Shown here piece by piece: positions 26,602 to 35,659 of a DNA stretch of 54,826 nt; positions within the stretch are counted from its first letter, which is position 1, and each line of letters starts with the position of its first letter. The notes under the pieces are model-generated. The model was not told the DNA's origin and made no database searches. It saw only the letters and a program-made list of their open reading frames with translations. This stretch comes from an uncultured Lactobacillus sp. (GTDB taxonomy: Bacteria; Bacillota; Bacilli; Lactobacillales; Lactobacillaceae), in assembly GCA_910587695.1 (NCBI GenBank), contig CAJUNC010000018.1, forward strand, positions 1 to 54,826. The letters run 5' to 3'. The translations under genes and the position numbers were made by a program.

Positions 26602-27912
26602 TTATTCAACAAATTCAAATGTAAAGTTACCAATTCTTACAAGATCACCGTTCTTAGCTCCACGCTCACGTAAGGCATCATCAACGCCCATTCCACGCAA
26701 TTGACGAGCAAAACGCATCATGCTTTCTTCGTGATCTAGGTTCGTCATCTTGAAGAGTTTTTCTAACTTAGCACCACCTAAGACCCAAGTTGCATCTGCA
26801 TCACGTGTGAGCGTAAATGGTGCTTTTTCCACTTGTTCTTCGAACTCATAGACTTTAGCTTGTTCACCTTGAAGCTTTTCAGCTTTAGTCTCAAAGGCTG
26901 GCGTCTCAGCCAACAATTTAGCAGTCTTGTGTAATAATTCATCTAAACCTTGGTGTGTCAAAGAAGAGATGGCTAACACTTCTGGTTTAGTCGCTAAAGT
27001 ATCATCTTGAGTAAGTTGTTCTTTAAATTTAGCTAAGTTTTCAACTGAATCTGGCATATCCATCTTAGAAGCGACTACGATCTGTGGCCGTTCTAACAAA
27101 GCGGGATCATATTTCTTTAGTTCAGCATTGATCTTTTGATAATCTTCAAATGGATCACGGCCTTCTGTTCCCGACATATCGACCAAATGTAAGATCACTC
27201 TTGTCCGCTCAACGTGACGTAAAAATTGGATCCCTAAGCCGACACCTTGTGAGGCACCTTCGATCAAACCTGGCAAGTCAGCCATTACAAAATCTTGTCC
27301 ATCATCTAAACGTACCATTCCTAGGTTTGGCACAAGTGTTGTAAAGTGATAATCAGCGATCTTAGGTTTAGCACTCGTTACAACTGAGAGTAAGGTCGAT
27401 TTCCCAACTGATGGGAACCCAACCAGTCCCACATCCGCTAAGACCTTAAGTTCGAGCTTTAGATCTCGTTCGATCCCTGGTTCACCATTTTCAGCGATCT
27501 CAGGGGCTGGATTTTTGGCTGAAGCAAAATGGATATTGCCACGACCACCACGACCACCTTTGGCTACAACTAATTCGGCGTTATTTTCGACTAGATCGCC
27601 TAAAACCTCACCAGTATCAGCATCCGTCACGGTCGTACCTTGTGGAACTGCAATATATAAGTCTTTTGCTCCACGACCATACATCCCTTTGATCATTCCA
27701 TTTTGGCCAGGCTTAGCTTTAAAAATACGATGATAACGAAAATCCATCAAAGTCCGTAACCCTTCATCGACTTTCAAGATGACACTGCCACCTTTACCAC
27801 CGTCTCCTCCAGCCGGTCCCCCATTAGGAACATATTTTTCGCGCCGGAAAGCTACGGCACCGTCGCCACCTTTACCGGCTTTGACCTGAATTTTAACTTG
27901 ATCTACAAACAT
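26602..27912 (-). CDS. obg: GTPase Obg
   Basis: 436 residues in the canonical three domains: glycine-rich Obg N domain (1-158), GTPase (GFPSVGKSTLLSV, DLPGLIEGAS, ASKMD) and a C-terminal OCT domain. It is a 50S-assembly and stress GTPase. 22 bp upstream of the OatA-like gene. Confidence 0.98.
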   Translation of the reverse strand: MFVDQVKIQVKAGKGGDGAVAFRREKYVPNGGPAGGDGGKGGSVILKVDEGLRTLMDFRYHRIFKAKPGQNGMIKGMYGRGAKDLYIAVPQGTTVTDADTGEVLGDLVENNAELVVAKGGRGGRGNIHFASAKNPAPEIAENGEPGIERDLKLELKVLADVGLVGFPSVGKSTLLSVVTSAKPKIADYHFTTLVPNLGMVRLDDGQDFVMADLPGLIEGASQGVGLGIQFLRHVERTRVILHLVDMSGTEGRDPFEDYQKINAELKKYDPALLERPQIVVASKMDMPDSVENLAKFKEQLTQDDTLATKPEVLAISSLTHQGLDELLHKTAKLLAETPAFETKAEKLQGEQAKVYEFEEQVEKAPFTLTRDADATWVLGGAKLEKLFKMTNLDHEESMMRFARQLRGMGVDDALRERGAKNGDLVRIGNFTFEFVE

Positions 27913-28072
27913 TTATTTCACCCTTCTAAATAATCCGACAACATCTGCTGTCCAGGATGTTTCTATATAATCTCTAATTATTATTCAATATTACCTAAAA
28001 AATTTTTAAATATTGTAACACTAAGCACAAGTATAACAGTTTCACGCCTCATTCTTCAACCAAGAATAACAC

Positions 28073-29845
28073 TTAATTATCTAAACTTAACTTGATCGTT
28101 TGTGCGACCTTTTTAGAGATCCCTAAAGCTTGAAGCTCTTCTAATGAAGCTTGAGCGATCTTCTTTAAAGATCCGTAATTACGTAAAAGTTTGATCCGCG
28201 TTTTCGGTCCCACACCAGGGATCCGTTCAAGTTTGGATGAAAGCGAATTTTTCGATCTAACTTGACGGTGAAATGTCACCGCAAATCGGTGAACTTCATC
28301 TTGGATCCTTTGCAACAGATAAAAACCTTCGCTCTTTGGATCTAGCCCGATCCGTTCGCCAGTCTGACACAAAAGATCAGCCGTCTTATGGTGCTCATTT
28401 TTTACCATTCCAGCTACCGGGATCGTCAAGCCTAATTGATTATGCAAGACATCAACTGCAGCTTGAACTTGGATCTTTGCCCCGTCCATCAAGATCAGAT
28501 CAGGTAACGGCTTTTTTTCTTTCAATAACCGACTATAGCGTCGATAAATGACTTCACGCGTGCTAGCAGCTTCATCGGCATGATCGACTGTTTGCAATTT
28601 GTATTTACGATAATCATTTTTCTCTGGTTGCCCATCAACAAAACAAACCATCGCTGAAACGAGGTCTGAGCCTTGCATATGTGAATGATCAAAGGCTTCG
28701 ATCCGATGACCCACCGGTAAACCTAAGGCATCGGTGATCTCTTTCATTGCTCCAGTCGTTTTGCGATCATCTAATTCTAGTAAACGAAACTTTTCTTCTA
28801 AAACTAGCTGGGCATTCTTGCTGGCGAGATCAAGCAATTCTTTTTTGGCCCCACGTTTTGGTGTCCTAACTGGTGTTTGTAAAATATCAGCTAAGATCTC
28901 TTTATCGATCGTTTCTGGAACCAAGATCTCTTTAGGCAAGATCCGATTTTTTTGGTTATAAAACTGTAAGATAAATGAAGCTAGTTCGGCCTCAGGAGTA
29001 TCGATACATGGGAAAAGGCGCTTTTCTCGTTTCATCAACCGAGCCTGACGAATGAAGAAAACTTGGATCGAGATCCACCCCTTATCCATATAAAAGCCAA
29101 ACAGATCACGCGGTGTATTATCATTGGAAATGATCTTTTGACGTTCAACAGTCATCTCAACATAACGGATCTGATCTCTGATCTCACCGGCGCGCTCATA
29201 TTCGAGTTGTTCTGCAGCTTGTTGCATCTTTGTGGTCAATTCTCGCTTGATCCCACCAACATTACCACTCAAAAAAGATTTGATCTTTTTGATGTTTTTT
29301 TCATACTCAGCTGGATCGACTTCTTTAAAACATGCCCCTAAACATTGGCCCATATGATAGTACAAGCAAGGACGCTTTTGATAACCATTGCAACGCCTTA
29401 AAGGATACACCTTTTGCAATAACTGTAATGTTTCTTGAGCAGCGTAAACATTAGGATAAGGGCCAAAATAATAGCCCCCATCTTTTTTGACTTGACTAAC
29501 GATCTTTAGTACGGGGTCCTTTTCGTTAGTGATCTTGATATACGGGTAACCCGTCCCCCGTTTCAACTTGATATTGTAATGAGGTGTATACTTTTGGATC
29601 AGCGTTATTTCTAGCAAGAACGCTTCTTTATCTGTCGAAGTAATGATCGTTTCAAAATCATAGATCTCAGAGACCAACTTGGCCGTTTTGCCTTCATGAC
29701 TACTTTTGAAATAAGACCTGACCCGGTTCTTCAAATTCTTAGCCTTACCTACATAGATGATCTTGCTATTGATATCTTTCATCAGATAGCATCCGGGAAG
29801 ATCAGGTAACAACTTTAATTTGTTTTCAATATGTTCTGATGCCAT
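28073..29845 (-). CDS. uvrC: Excinuclease UvrC
   Basis: Dual-incision nuclease of nucleotide excision repair. 590 residues: GIY-YIG domain (LPGCYLMKDINSKIIYVGKA), four-Cys-like CNGYQKRPCLYYHMGQCLGAC region, UVR motif (about 200-235), RNase H-like C-terminal nuclease (EAFDHSHMQGSD, LILMDGAKIQ) and tandem HhH (IPGVGPKTRIKLLRNYGS). Confidence 0.98.
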   Translation of the reverse strand: MASEHIENKLKLLPDLPGCYLMKDINSKIIYVGKAKNLKNRVRSYFKSSHEGKTAKLVSEIYDFETIITSTDKEAFLLEITLIQKYTPHYNIKLKRGTGYPYIKITNEKDPVLKIVSQVKKDGGYYFGPYPNVYAAQETLQLLQKVYPLRRCNGYQKRPCLYYHMGQCLGACFKEVDPAEYEKNIKKIKSFLSGNVGGIKRELTTKMQQAAEQLEYERAGEIRDQIRYVEMTVERQKIISNDNTPRDLFGFYMDKGWISIQVFFIRQARLMKREKRLFPCIDTPEAELASFILQFYNQKNRILPKEILVPETIDKEILADILQTPVRTPKRGAKKELLDLASKNAQLVLEEKFRLLELDDRKTTGAMKEITDALGLPVGHRIEAFDHSHMQGSDLVSAMVCFVDGQPEKNDYRKYKLQTVDHADEAASTREVIYRRYSRLLKEKKPLPDLILMDGAKIQVQAAVDVLHNQLGLTIPVAGMVKNEHHKTADLLCQTGERIGLDPKSEGFYLLQRIQDEVHRFAVTFHRQVRSKNSLSSKLERIPGVGPKTRIKLLRNYGSLKKIAQASLEELQALGISKKVAQTIKLSLDN

Positions 29846-29910
29846 CTCACTTTTCCTTTCGCTACTTCCTCTATATTAATTATACAGCAAAAATTATTTT
29901 TACAATACGT

Positions 29911-29945
29911 AAAAATACGCTTGTCATCAAAATAACAAGCGTATT
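29911..29945 (-). terminator. Terminator after glnQ
   Basis: Perfect 11-bp stem AATACGCTTGT/ACAAGCGTATT followed on the minus strand by TTTTTACG. Confidence 0.88.
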
Positions 29946-29960
29946 ACCTGATCTTTTATT

Positions 29961-30695
29961 CTATAAAACTTTTGCTAAAAAATCTTTGGCACGAGCAGAT
30001 TTTGGATGCTCAAAGATCTCTTCTGGACTACCGATCTCTTGGACATAGCCATCCGCCATGAACCAGACTTCATCAGCTACCTCACGGGCAAAGCCCATTT
30101 CATGTGTGACCACGACCATCGTCATCCCACTATCCGCTAGATCTTGCATAACTTTCAAAACTTCGCCGACCATTTCAGGGTCTAATGCACTAGTTGGTTC
30201 GTCAAATAAAATAACTTCCGGATCCATCGCTAAAGCACGTGCGATCGCTACCCGCTGCTTTTGGCCCCCAGACAGACTATCTGGGAATTGGTCGGCTTTG
30301 TCTAAAAGCCCGACTTTATCAAGCAGTTCTTTTCCGCGTTCTGCGGCTGTCTTTTCATCCACATTTTTGACTTTCATCGGTGCTAACTTGATATTTTCTA
30401 AAACGCTCATATTAGGGAAGAGATTGAAACCTTGAAAGACCATCCCCATCTTTTCACGTAAAACATTTAATTGTTTTTCAGAAATATGTGCTAGATCTTG
30501 ACCATCAAAAATGATCTTACCGCTCGTTGGCTTTTCTAAAACATTTAAGCAACGTAAAAATGTACTCTTACCTGAGCCAGAAGGTCCGATCACACAGATA
30601 ACTTGACCTTTATTCACTGTTTCGGTGATATCTTTTAAAACTTCATTTTTACCATAATTTTTCTTCAAGTTTTTGATCTCGATCATTTTATCCAT
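29961..30695 (-). CDS. glnQ: Glutamine/polar amino acid ABC transporter ATP-binding protein
   Basis: 244 residues: Walker A GPSGSGKST, Q-loop, signature LSGGQKQR, Walker B VILFDEPTSAL, switch His in VVTHEMGFA. Pairs with the SBP-permease fusion immediately upstream (8-bp overlap). Family assignment is secure; glutamine as substrate is inferred from the close resemblance of the pair to GlnPQ. Confidence 0.95.
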   Translation of the reverse strand: MDKMIEIKNLKKNYGKNEVLKDITETVNKGQVICVIGPSGSGKSTFLRCLNVLEKPTSGKIIFDGQDLAHISEKQLNVLREKMGMVFQGFNLFPNMSVLENIKLAPMKVKNVDEKTAAERGKELLDKVGLLDKADQFPDSLSGGQKQRVAIARALAMDPEVILFDEPTSALDPEMVGEVLKVMQDLADSGMTMVVVTHEMGFAREVADEVWFMADGYVQEIGSPEEIFEHPKSARAKDFLAKVL

Positions 30696-32157
30696 GGTTT
30701 AACTTCCTTTCAAACAAGTTGAGTAATTTCGACAAACTAAATGTCATGATAAAGTAGATCACCATTGCGATGAACAGTGGCATGACACCCTTATACGTCG
30801 CAGATTGCACTAATTGTGTTTGATACATCAGATCGCCGACACCGATGATCGATACGATCGAACTTTCCTTGATCAATGTCACAAATTCATTACCTAAAGC
30901 TGGCCAAATGTTTTTTAATGCTTGAGGAATAACAACATAACGATACGTATCTTTTTGTGTCATCCCTAACGAGCGGGCCGCTTCTGTTTGACCTGCTGGG
31001 ATAGATTCGATCCCTGATCTAATAACTTCAGCAATATAAGCCGCTGAATTCAAAGCAGTCGCAATGATCCCGGCTACCAAGGCTGGTAAGGATTGGATCA
31101 CCGCACCAACACCAAAGTAAACAAACATCACTTGGACCATCAACGGTGTGCCTCGGATAAACTCGATATAACAAACTGCAATGCTATGTAACAGCTTGTT
31201 CTCAGACAGACGCATCAAGGAGAGCAATGTCCCTAAGATAAAACCAAAGAAGACCGCTGTAACAGTGATGATCAAGGTATATTCGATCCCCTTAGCAAAA
31301 TATGTCCAATAGCTCATCATGGTATTATTCTTAGTAGTTGTTTCCATGTATTTAGCCGCTTCGGGCACATACTTTGTATCAAGTAAATTTTGTTTTTTGA
31401 TCTGAGCCAATGTCTTATTTGCTGCAGCAACTAGAGCAGGCGAATTTTTTCTAAATGCGATCGCTGAACCAGTTTGATCAGAACTGACGGAAAAGCCTGG
31501 ATCAAAAGCTAATAATTGATTATTGTTAGCCACATATGCCTTAGCTGTCGGTTCTTCCATTGCGATCCCATTAATTTTACCCGATTGTAGTGCTAAAACT
31601 AAGTTATTTAACTTCGAAAGCCCTTTGACAGTAGTATCAGGCATTTGATCTTTAACTAAATTATATTGTAATGATCCATTTTGAGCACCAACTGTTTGTC
31701 CCTTGAAATCTGCTAAATTCTTATATTTGCTAGCATCTTTTTTGTTGATGACAATATATTGTTTACCCGAATAATAGATATCAGAAAAATCAACACTTTC
31801 TTTTCTTTCAGTTGTCGGGTTCATTGCCGAGATGATCGCATCGACCTTATTTGTTTCCAAAGCCACTAATAGCGAATCAAATGACATATTTTTGATCTCA
31901 AGTTTTACACCGAGATCTTTGGCCAATTTTTTAGCGATCTCAATATCGATCCCAACATACTCTGTTTTGCCATCAACTTTAGCTGTAAATTCATATGGTG
32001 GATAATCAGCACTTAAACCAACTACCAATTTCCCACTTTTTTTGATATCTTCCAAAGAGGTATCCGTCTGGTCAGCTTTGACGGTTAAATTACTAAGTGG
32101 TAAAAAAACAGCAAACATCATGACCAGCATTAAAATAAATTGCTTGAGTTTATTCAT
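30688..32157 (-). CDS. glnP: Glutamine ABC transporter, substrate-binding protein fused to permease
   Basis: 489 residues from ATG 32157 (ribosome site AAGGAG; the open frame reaches 32196). Signal peptide (about 1-28), one periplasmic-type amino-acid-binding domain (about 35-260, LVVGLSADYPPYEF) and a permease domain with the EAA loop (GIESIPAGQTEAARSLGMT). L. lactis GlnP carries two tandem binding domains; this one has one. It is first in the glnPQ operon. Confidence 0.94.
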   Translation of the reverse strand: MNKLKQFILMLVMMFAVFLPLSNLTVKADQTDTSLEDIKKSGKLVVGLSADYPPYEFTAKVDGKTEYVGIDIEIAKKLAKDLGVKLEIKNMSFDSLLVALETNKVDAIISAMNPTTERKESVDFSDIYYSGKQYIVINKKDASKYKNLADFKGQTVGAQNGSLQYNLVKDQMPDTTVKGLSKLNNLVLALQSGKINGIAMEEPTAKAYVANNNQLLAFDPGFSVSSDQTGSAIAFRKNSPALVAAANKTLAQIKKQNLLDTKYVPEAAKYMETTTKNNTMMSYWTYFAKGIEYTLIITVTAVFFGFILGTLLSLMRLSENKLLHSIAVCYIEFIRGTPLMVQVMFVYFGVGAVIQSLPALVAGIIATALNSAAYIAEVIRSGIESIPAGQTEAARSLGMTQKDTYRYVVIPQALKNIWPALGNEFVTLIKESSIVSIIGVGDLMYQTQLVQSATYKGVMPLFIAMVIYFIMTFSLSKLLNLFERKLNHG

Positions 32158-32235
32158 TTCCAATAGCTCCTTTTTTAAATTTGTGTGTCGCACCACTTGG
32201 CTTGACTCCCACTTCTTATTTTTTAATTTATAGGT

Positions 32236-32264
32236 ATTATACCCCTACAAGATTATTTATGCAA
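32236..32264 (-). promoter_or_regulatory. glnPQ promoter
   Basis: Minus-strand TTGCAT (32259-32264), a 17-bp spacer and TATAAT (32236-32241). No full GlnR box was found here, but the symmetric TTGT-N6-ACAA sits upstream at about 32282-32295. Confidence 0.75.
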
Positions 32265-32316
32265 TAAATAATCGAAAAAAGTTGTTTTTATACAAAAAAT
32301 GCCGAATATATCTAAT

Positions 32317-32345
32317 TTGAAATCTAGCCAAAGACCTGTTATCCT
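32317..32345 (+). promoter_or_regulatory. Candidate promoter of the lysine-rich microprotein gene
   Basis: TTGAAA (32317-32322), 17-bp spacer, TATCCT (32340-32345), 32 bp before the start codon. Confidence 0.5.
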
Positions 32346-32377
32346 TGGGGTAAACAAGTTAAAGTAAGGTGATATTC

Positions 32378-32515
32378 ATGGGTCTTAAGATCAATCAAAC
32401 CAATAAACTCGAAGATCTCTTCAGTAAATTTGCGATCGAGCCTGAAAAAAAGGCTAAGCGCGAAGAAAAAGAAAGTACCGATCCTAAAAAAGAGGATAAA
32501 GATAAGAAAAAATAA
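32378..32515 (+). CDS. Small charged protein (SPJ_0845-like)
   Basis: A 45-residue protein, MGLKINQTNKLEDLFSKFAI then EPEKKAKREE and a Lys/Asp/Glu-rich tail ending KDKKK. The ribosome site is AAGGTGA, 7 bp before the ATG. The N-terminal pattern (hydrophilic start, LEDLFSKFAIEPEKK) recalls the SPJ_0845 family of Lactobacillales as I remember it; the function is unknown. A promoter and a terminator bracket it. Confidence 0.7.
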   Translation: MGLKINQTNKLEDLFSKFAIEPEKKAKREEKESTDPKKEDKDKKK

Positions 32516-32562
32516 TGAGAATGCCAGGAACGAAAACTTCACTGGCATTCTCATTATTTGTA
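32514..32562. terminator. Bidirectional terminator
   Basis: 14-bp perfect stem AATGAGAATGCCAG/CTGGCATTCTCATT between converging genes. Confidence 0.85.
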
Positions 32563-32565
32563 TCA

Positions 32566-32865
32566 TTATGCATTCGGGGTGAATCCATTTGGATAGCGCC
32601 GATTCAACGTATCGATATTCTTTTGTGCGACCTCATCAAAAGGGATATCTGCCCATTGTGCGATCTGAGATAGATACCACAAAACATCTCCCATCTCAGC
32701 CACTAATTTTTCACGGTCAAGATCTTTACCTTTAAATGTATAATCTTTCACGAGATCGATCAATTGTCCACTCTCACCAGCTAAGCCTAAGGCACAATTA
32801 GTCAAAACCTGTTCATTTCCATATAAAGTTCGATTTGCTGCTGCTTGATATTCATTAAATTCCAT
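32566..32865 (-). CDS. MazG-like nucleotide pyrophosphohydrolase
   Basis: 99 residues, all-alpha NTP-PPase fold: the metal-binding helices are seen in LAGESGQLIDLVKD and VAEMGDVLWYLSQIA (ExxD). Probably hydrolyses a non-canonical or excess (d)NTP. The ATG follows the engB stop directly, so it is cotranscribed with engB. Confidence 0.88.
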   Translation of the reverse strand: MEFNEYQAAANRTLYGNEQVLTNCALGLAGESGQLIDLVKDYTFKGKDLDREKLVAEMGDVLWYLSQIAQWADIPFDEVAQKNIDTLNRRYPNGFTPNA

Positions 32866-33459
32866 CTATTCAGCCCCCATTGTATGTGCATCGATCCATT
32901 CCCAGATCTGTTCTTTACCTGTTTTTGTAACTGCTGAAAATAAAATGACTTTATCTTCTTTACGTAGACGTAATTTTTTGCGAATGATGCTTTCACTCTT
33001 ATTCCACTTACCACGAGCAATTTTATCGATCTTAGTTCCAACGACCAAGATCGGCAAGTTGTAGTAATGTAAAAATTCGATCATTTGGCAATCAAGCTCG
33101 GTCGGTTCATGACGCGCATCGACTAACGAGATCACTCCCCGCAATTCTTGCCTTGTTTCAAAATATGTCTCGATCATTTTTCCCCATTTTTCTCGATCTT
33201 TTTTCGAAACTTTTGCATAACCATAACCTGGCACATCGACAAAATATAGCTCATCTTCAATATTGTAAAAGTTCAAAGTCTGTGTCTTACCTGGTTGACT
33301 GGATGTCCGGGCGTAATTTTTACGATTGATCAAGGTGTTGATCAATGATGATTTCCCCACATTGGAGCGCCCTGATAAGGCGATCTCAGGATACCCTTCT
33401 GCTGGGTACTGTTCTGGTCGGACTGCACTGATCGTCAGCTCAACATTATGTACGTCCAT
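32866..33459 (-). CDS. engB: Ribosome biogenesis GTP-binding protein EngB (YsxC)
   Basis: 197 residues: GRSNVGKSSLINTLI (G1), the TSSQPGKTQTLNFY switch, DVPGYGYA (G3), GTKIDK (G4). Needed late in 50S assembly in B. subtilis. Normal length. Confidence 0.97.
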   Translation of the reverse strand: MDVHNVELTISAVRPEQYPAEGYPEIALSGRSNVGKSSLINTLINRKNYARTSSQPGKTQTLNFYNIEDELYFVDVPGYGYAKVSKKDREKWGKMIETYFETRQELRGVISLVDARHEPTELDCQMIEFLHYYNLPILVVGTKIDKIARGKWNKSESIIRKKLRLRKEDKVILFSAVTKTGKEQIWEWIDAHTMGAE

Positions 33460-33529
33460 ATAAATCTGCTACCTCCGTGAAATTCATTTATGTCTAATTC
33501 TATCACAAAATCCACACCTACGTGTACTT

Positions 33530-33567
33530 AAAAAAGAAACGCCCCATGATCCGCAGATCTGGGGCGT
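33530..33567 (-). terminator. Terminator after yceD-rpmF
   Basis: Stem ACGCCCCA/TGGGGCGT followed on the minus strand by TTCTTTTTT. A separate imperfect palindrome lies just upstream (around GGGACCATGGCCC, 33584-33606). Confidence 0.82.
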
Positions 33568-33620
33568 GAACTTTGAGAAAAAACGATAGGGCCATGGTCC
33601 CATATCATCATTTAACAAAA

Positions 33621-33797
33621 TTATTTTGTTTTTACAACTTCTTTGTCACCGTAGAAACCACAAGCTGGGCAAACGTGGTGTGACTTTCTCAATTCACCAC
33701 AGTTAGGGCAAGCGCTCATGCCAGGTACTGACAATTTGTAGTGTGTACGACGTAATCTCTTACGTGTTTTAGATGTTTTACGTGCTGGTACAGCCAT
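33621..33797 (-). CDS. rpmF: Ribosomal protein L32
   Basis: 58 residues, MAVPARKTSKTRKRLRRTHY at the start and a four-cysteine zinc ribbon (C30, C33, C43, C46). It follows yceD as in most bacteria. Confidence 0.97.
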   Translation of the reverse strand: MAVPARKTSKTRKRLRRTHYKLSVPGMSACPNCGELRKSHHVCPACGFYGDKEVVKTK

Positions 33798-33871
33798 CGA
33801 GAAACACCTCCTTCAAAATTTTAAAAATATCCAACAAAAAGAATTTTACTTGTTATTCATCACTTTTGCAA

Positions 33872-34420
33872 CTAATCTTTAGAATTTTCGAAAAAATCCT
33901 TGAGTTTAGCCAAACGCGGATCAACACCATCTTCATCTTTTTGCATTTTCTTTAACTCACCTTCACTGACAACGTTCCAATCGCCACCATTAGGCATTGT
34001 CGCATCATCTTGTTGTTCGGCTTTCGTTAAAACCTGCATCGGAATTTGTAACAAAATATTGTCTTCGATCACACTATTGAGATCTAAAATGTCATTTTCT
34101 AAAACGATCACAACATCTGTATCCTCAAACCGTGAAAGATCACGCTCATGGTGACTGACATAATGTTCCGTAAATTCAAACTCTAAGTCAACTTCAGCTG
34201 GTTCAAGTGAACGCGTTGAAGGTAATGTGACTGTCGTTTTAACTTTGGCATAGCCTAAGACACCTAATTCATCAACTGAAAAGACACCTTTGACCAAAAC
34301 CGGGGAAACATCCAGAATCTCTGGACGCCGTTTTTGTAAAGAAGCTTTAAGTTCTAAAGTTTCTTCAAACATCAACGGTTCATCAGCAGTTTGGCGCAAT
34401 TCATTTAATGACCATTTCAT
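33872..34420 (-). CDS. yceD: YceD family protein (DUF177)
   Basis: 182-residue acidic protein starting MKWSLNELRQTADEPL, usual for Firmicute DUF177. Proteins of this family sit before rpmF and affect 23S rRNA/50S formation in several organisms. Strong ribosome site AGGAGG and a consensus promoter upstream. Confidence 0.93.
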   Translation of the reverse strand: MKWSLNELRQTADEPLMFEETLELKASLQKRRPEILDVSPVLVKGVFSVDELGVLGYAKVKTTVTLPSTRSLEPAEVDLEFEFTEHYVSHHERDLSRFEDTDVVIVLENDILDLNSVIEDNILLQIPMQVLTKAEQQDDATMPNGGDWNVVSEGELKKMQKDEDGVDPRLAKLKDFFENSKD

Positions 34421-34449
34421 GCTATATTCCTCCTAATGCAACAAAATTG

Positions 34450-34478
34450 ATTATACTTGCTTTAAAAAGCTTTGTCAA
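34450..34478 (-). promoter_or_regulatory. Perfect consensus sigma-A promoter for yceD-rpmF
   Basis: Minus-strand TTGACA (34473-34478), exactly 17 bp, TATAAT (34450-34455). Confidence 0.92.
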
Positions 34479-34499
34479 TGCTTTTTCCTTGACACCTAT

Positions 34500-35645
34500 T
34501 TAAAAAATGCGTATTGGCGCTCTTTTTAGATCCTGTTCCACCTGATTTTGAAGCTGGTAAATTTTCCCAGCGCGATAATCAACGCGATAAGCCTCATTTT
34601 TATCATCCTTAGAAACTTTAGCAATTATCTGACATACACTCGTCTTTTTAGCTCGCCGCAATACCTGTTGACCCTTAGCATTAAAGCCTAAAAGCCGCAT
34701 ATATGGATCTTGGTCATACTCTTTGACCTCAGCAGGTGTTAGATCTAATAATAAGGCACAAGCTAAGCGTGACAAACGTGTATACGTGAAACGCTTGGTC
34801 TTGACAGCTTTTAACCACTGATCAAAATCGGCTGTGCTCGGTAACCGTTCCATTTGCTCTTTTAAGCGATATTCGATCCCCTCAGCCATTCCGTAGATCT
34901 CACTTAACTGTGCTGGCGTAGTTGACAGCAATTTATACTTTAAATATGGGAAAAAATCATCCCATGTCAGTAATTTTTGCGTTTTTAATGTCTCTAACGT
35001 AGTCTCAGGGACATAATCGCTCAGTTTCACTAAATTTCCCGCTAGATAATGCTGTCTGATCGCAGTCGCACTGGCGATCGTTCCCGCTTTTAATTCTACT
35101 TCATGATAATTTGCATTTTTTCGCTGGATCGGGTTCAAGCACAAAGGCTCACCCAACTTTAAATTTGCTTTAGCATACGCCAGTCCTAAAAGATCATTTG
35201 GCTGATCGACATTATGACCGATCTTAGTAGCAACTGCTTTTTGAAATGTTGCCGCATAAGATTCACTATATGTTTTAAAATCACCGTGTGTACTCTGGAC
35301 TAAGCGCGCATAAGCGGAAAAATCATACTCCGCATGCTCAGCACCAAAAAATAGATCCGTCACGCCTAATGAGGCTAGGATCGAGACCCCATTAAAAGCA
35401 AAACGGTCAGCTGGTTGAACACAGGCCAAAACAGGCATCTCGACCACAAGATCAGCTCCATTAGCTAGTGCTTGTTTGGCACGCGTCCATTTGTCAAAGC
35501 TAGCTGGTTCACCCCGTTGCAAAAAATTTCCACTCATTGCTACCACTAATGGTGCATCGGGGAACTTTTTTTTGACTTCCTTTATCTGATAAAGATGTCC
35601 ATTATGAAATGGATTATATTCAGCAATAATTCCCGCAACTGGCAT
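34500..35645 (-). CDS. tmcAL: tRNA(Met) cytidine acetate ligase TmcAL (YlbM)
   Basis: Makes N4-acetylcytidine at C34 of elongator tRNA-Met from acetate and ATP. 381 residues with a nucleotidyltransferase-like GIIAEYNPFHNGHLYQ motif at the N-terminus and SGNFLQRGEPA. It is the last gene of the long yqe ribosome/tRNA cluster. Confidence 0.95.
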   Translation of the reverse strand: MPVAGIIAEYNPFHNGHLYQIKEVKKKFPDAPLVVAMSGNFLQRGEPASFDKWTRAKQALANGADLVVEMPVLACVQPADRFAFNGVSILASLGVTDLFFGAEHAEYDFSAYARLVQSTHGDFKTYSESYAATFQKAVATKIGHNVDQPNDLLGLAYAKANLKLGEPLCLNPIQRKNANYHEVELKAGTIASATAIRQHYLAGNLVKLSDYVPETTLETLKTQKLLTWDDFFPYLKYKLLSTTPAQLSEIYGMAEGIEYRLKEQMERLPSTADFDQWLKAVKTKRFTYTRLSRLACALLLDLTPAEVKEYDQDPYMRLLGFNAKGQQVLRRAKKTSVCQIIAKVSKDDKNEAYRVDYRAGKIYQLQNQVEQDLKRAPIRIF

Positions 35646-35659
35646 TTTTATCCCCCTAT

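Noticed and set aside
33584..33606. GC-rich palindrome near GGGACCATGGCCC
   Set aside because: Not followed by a T-run on either strand and not next to a promoter; no role assigned.
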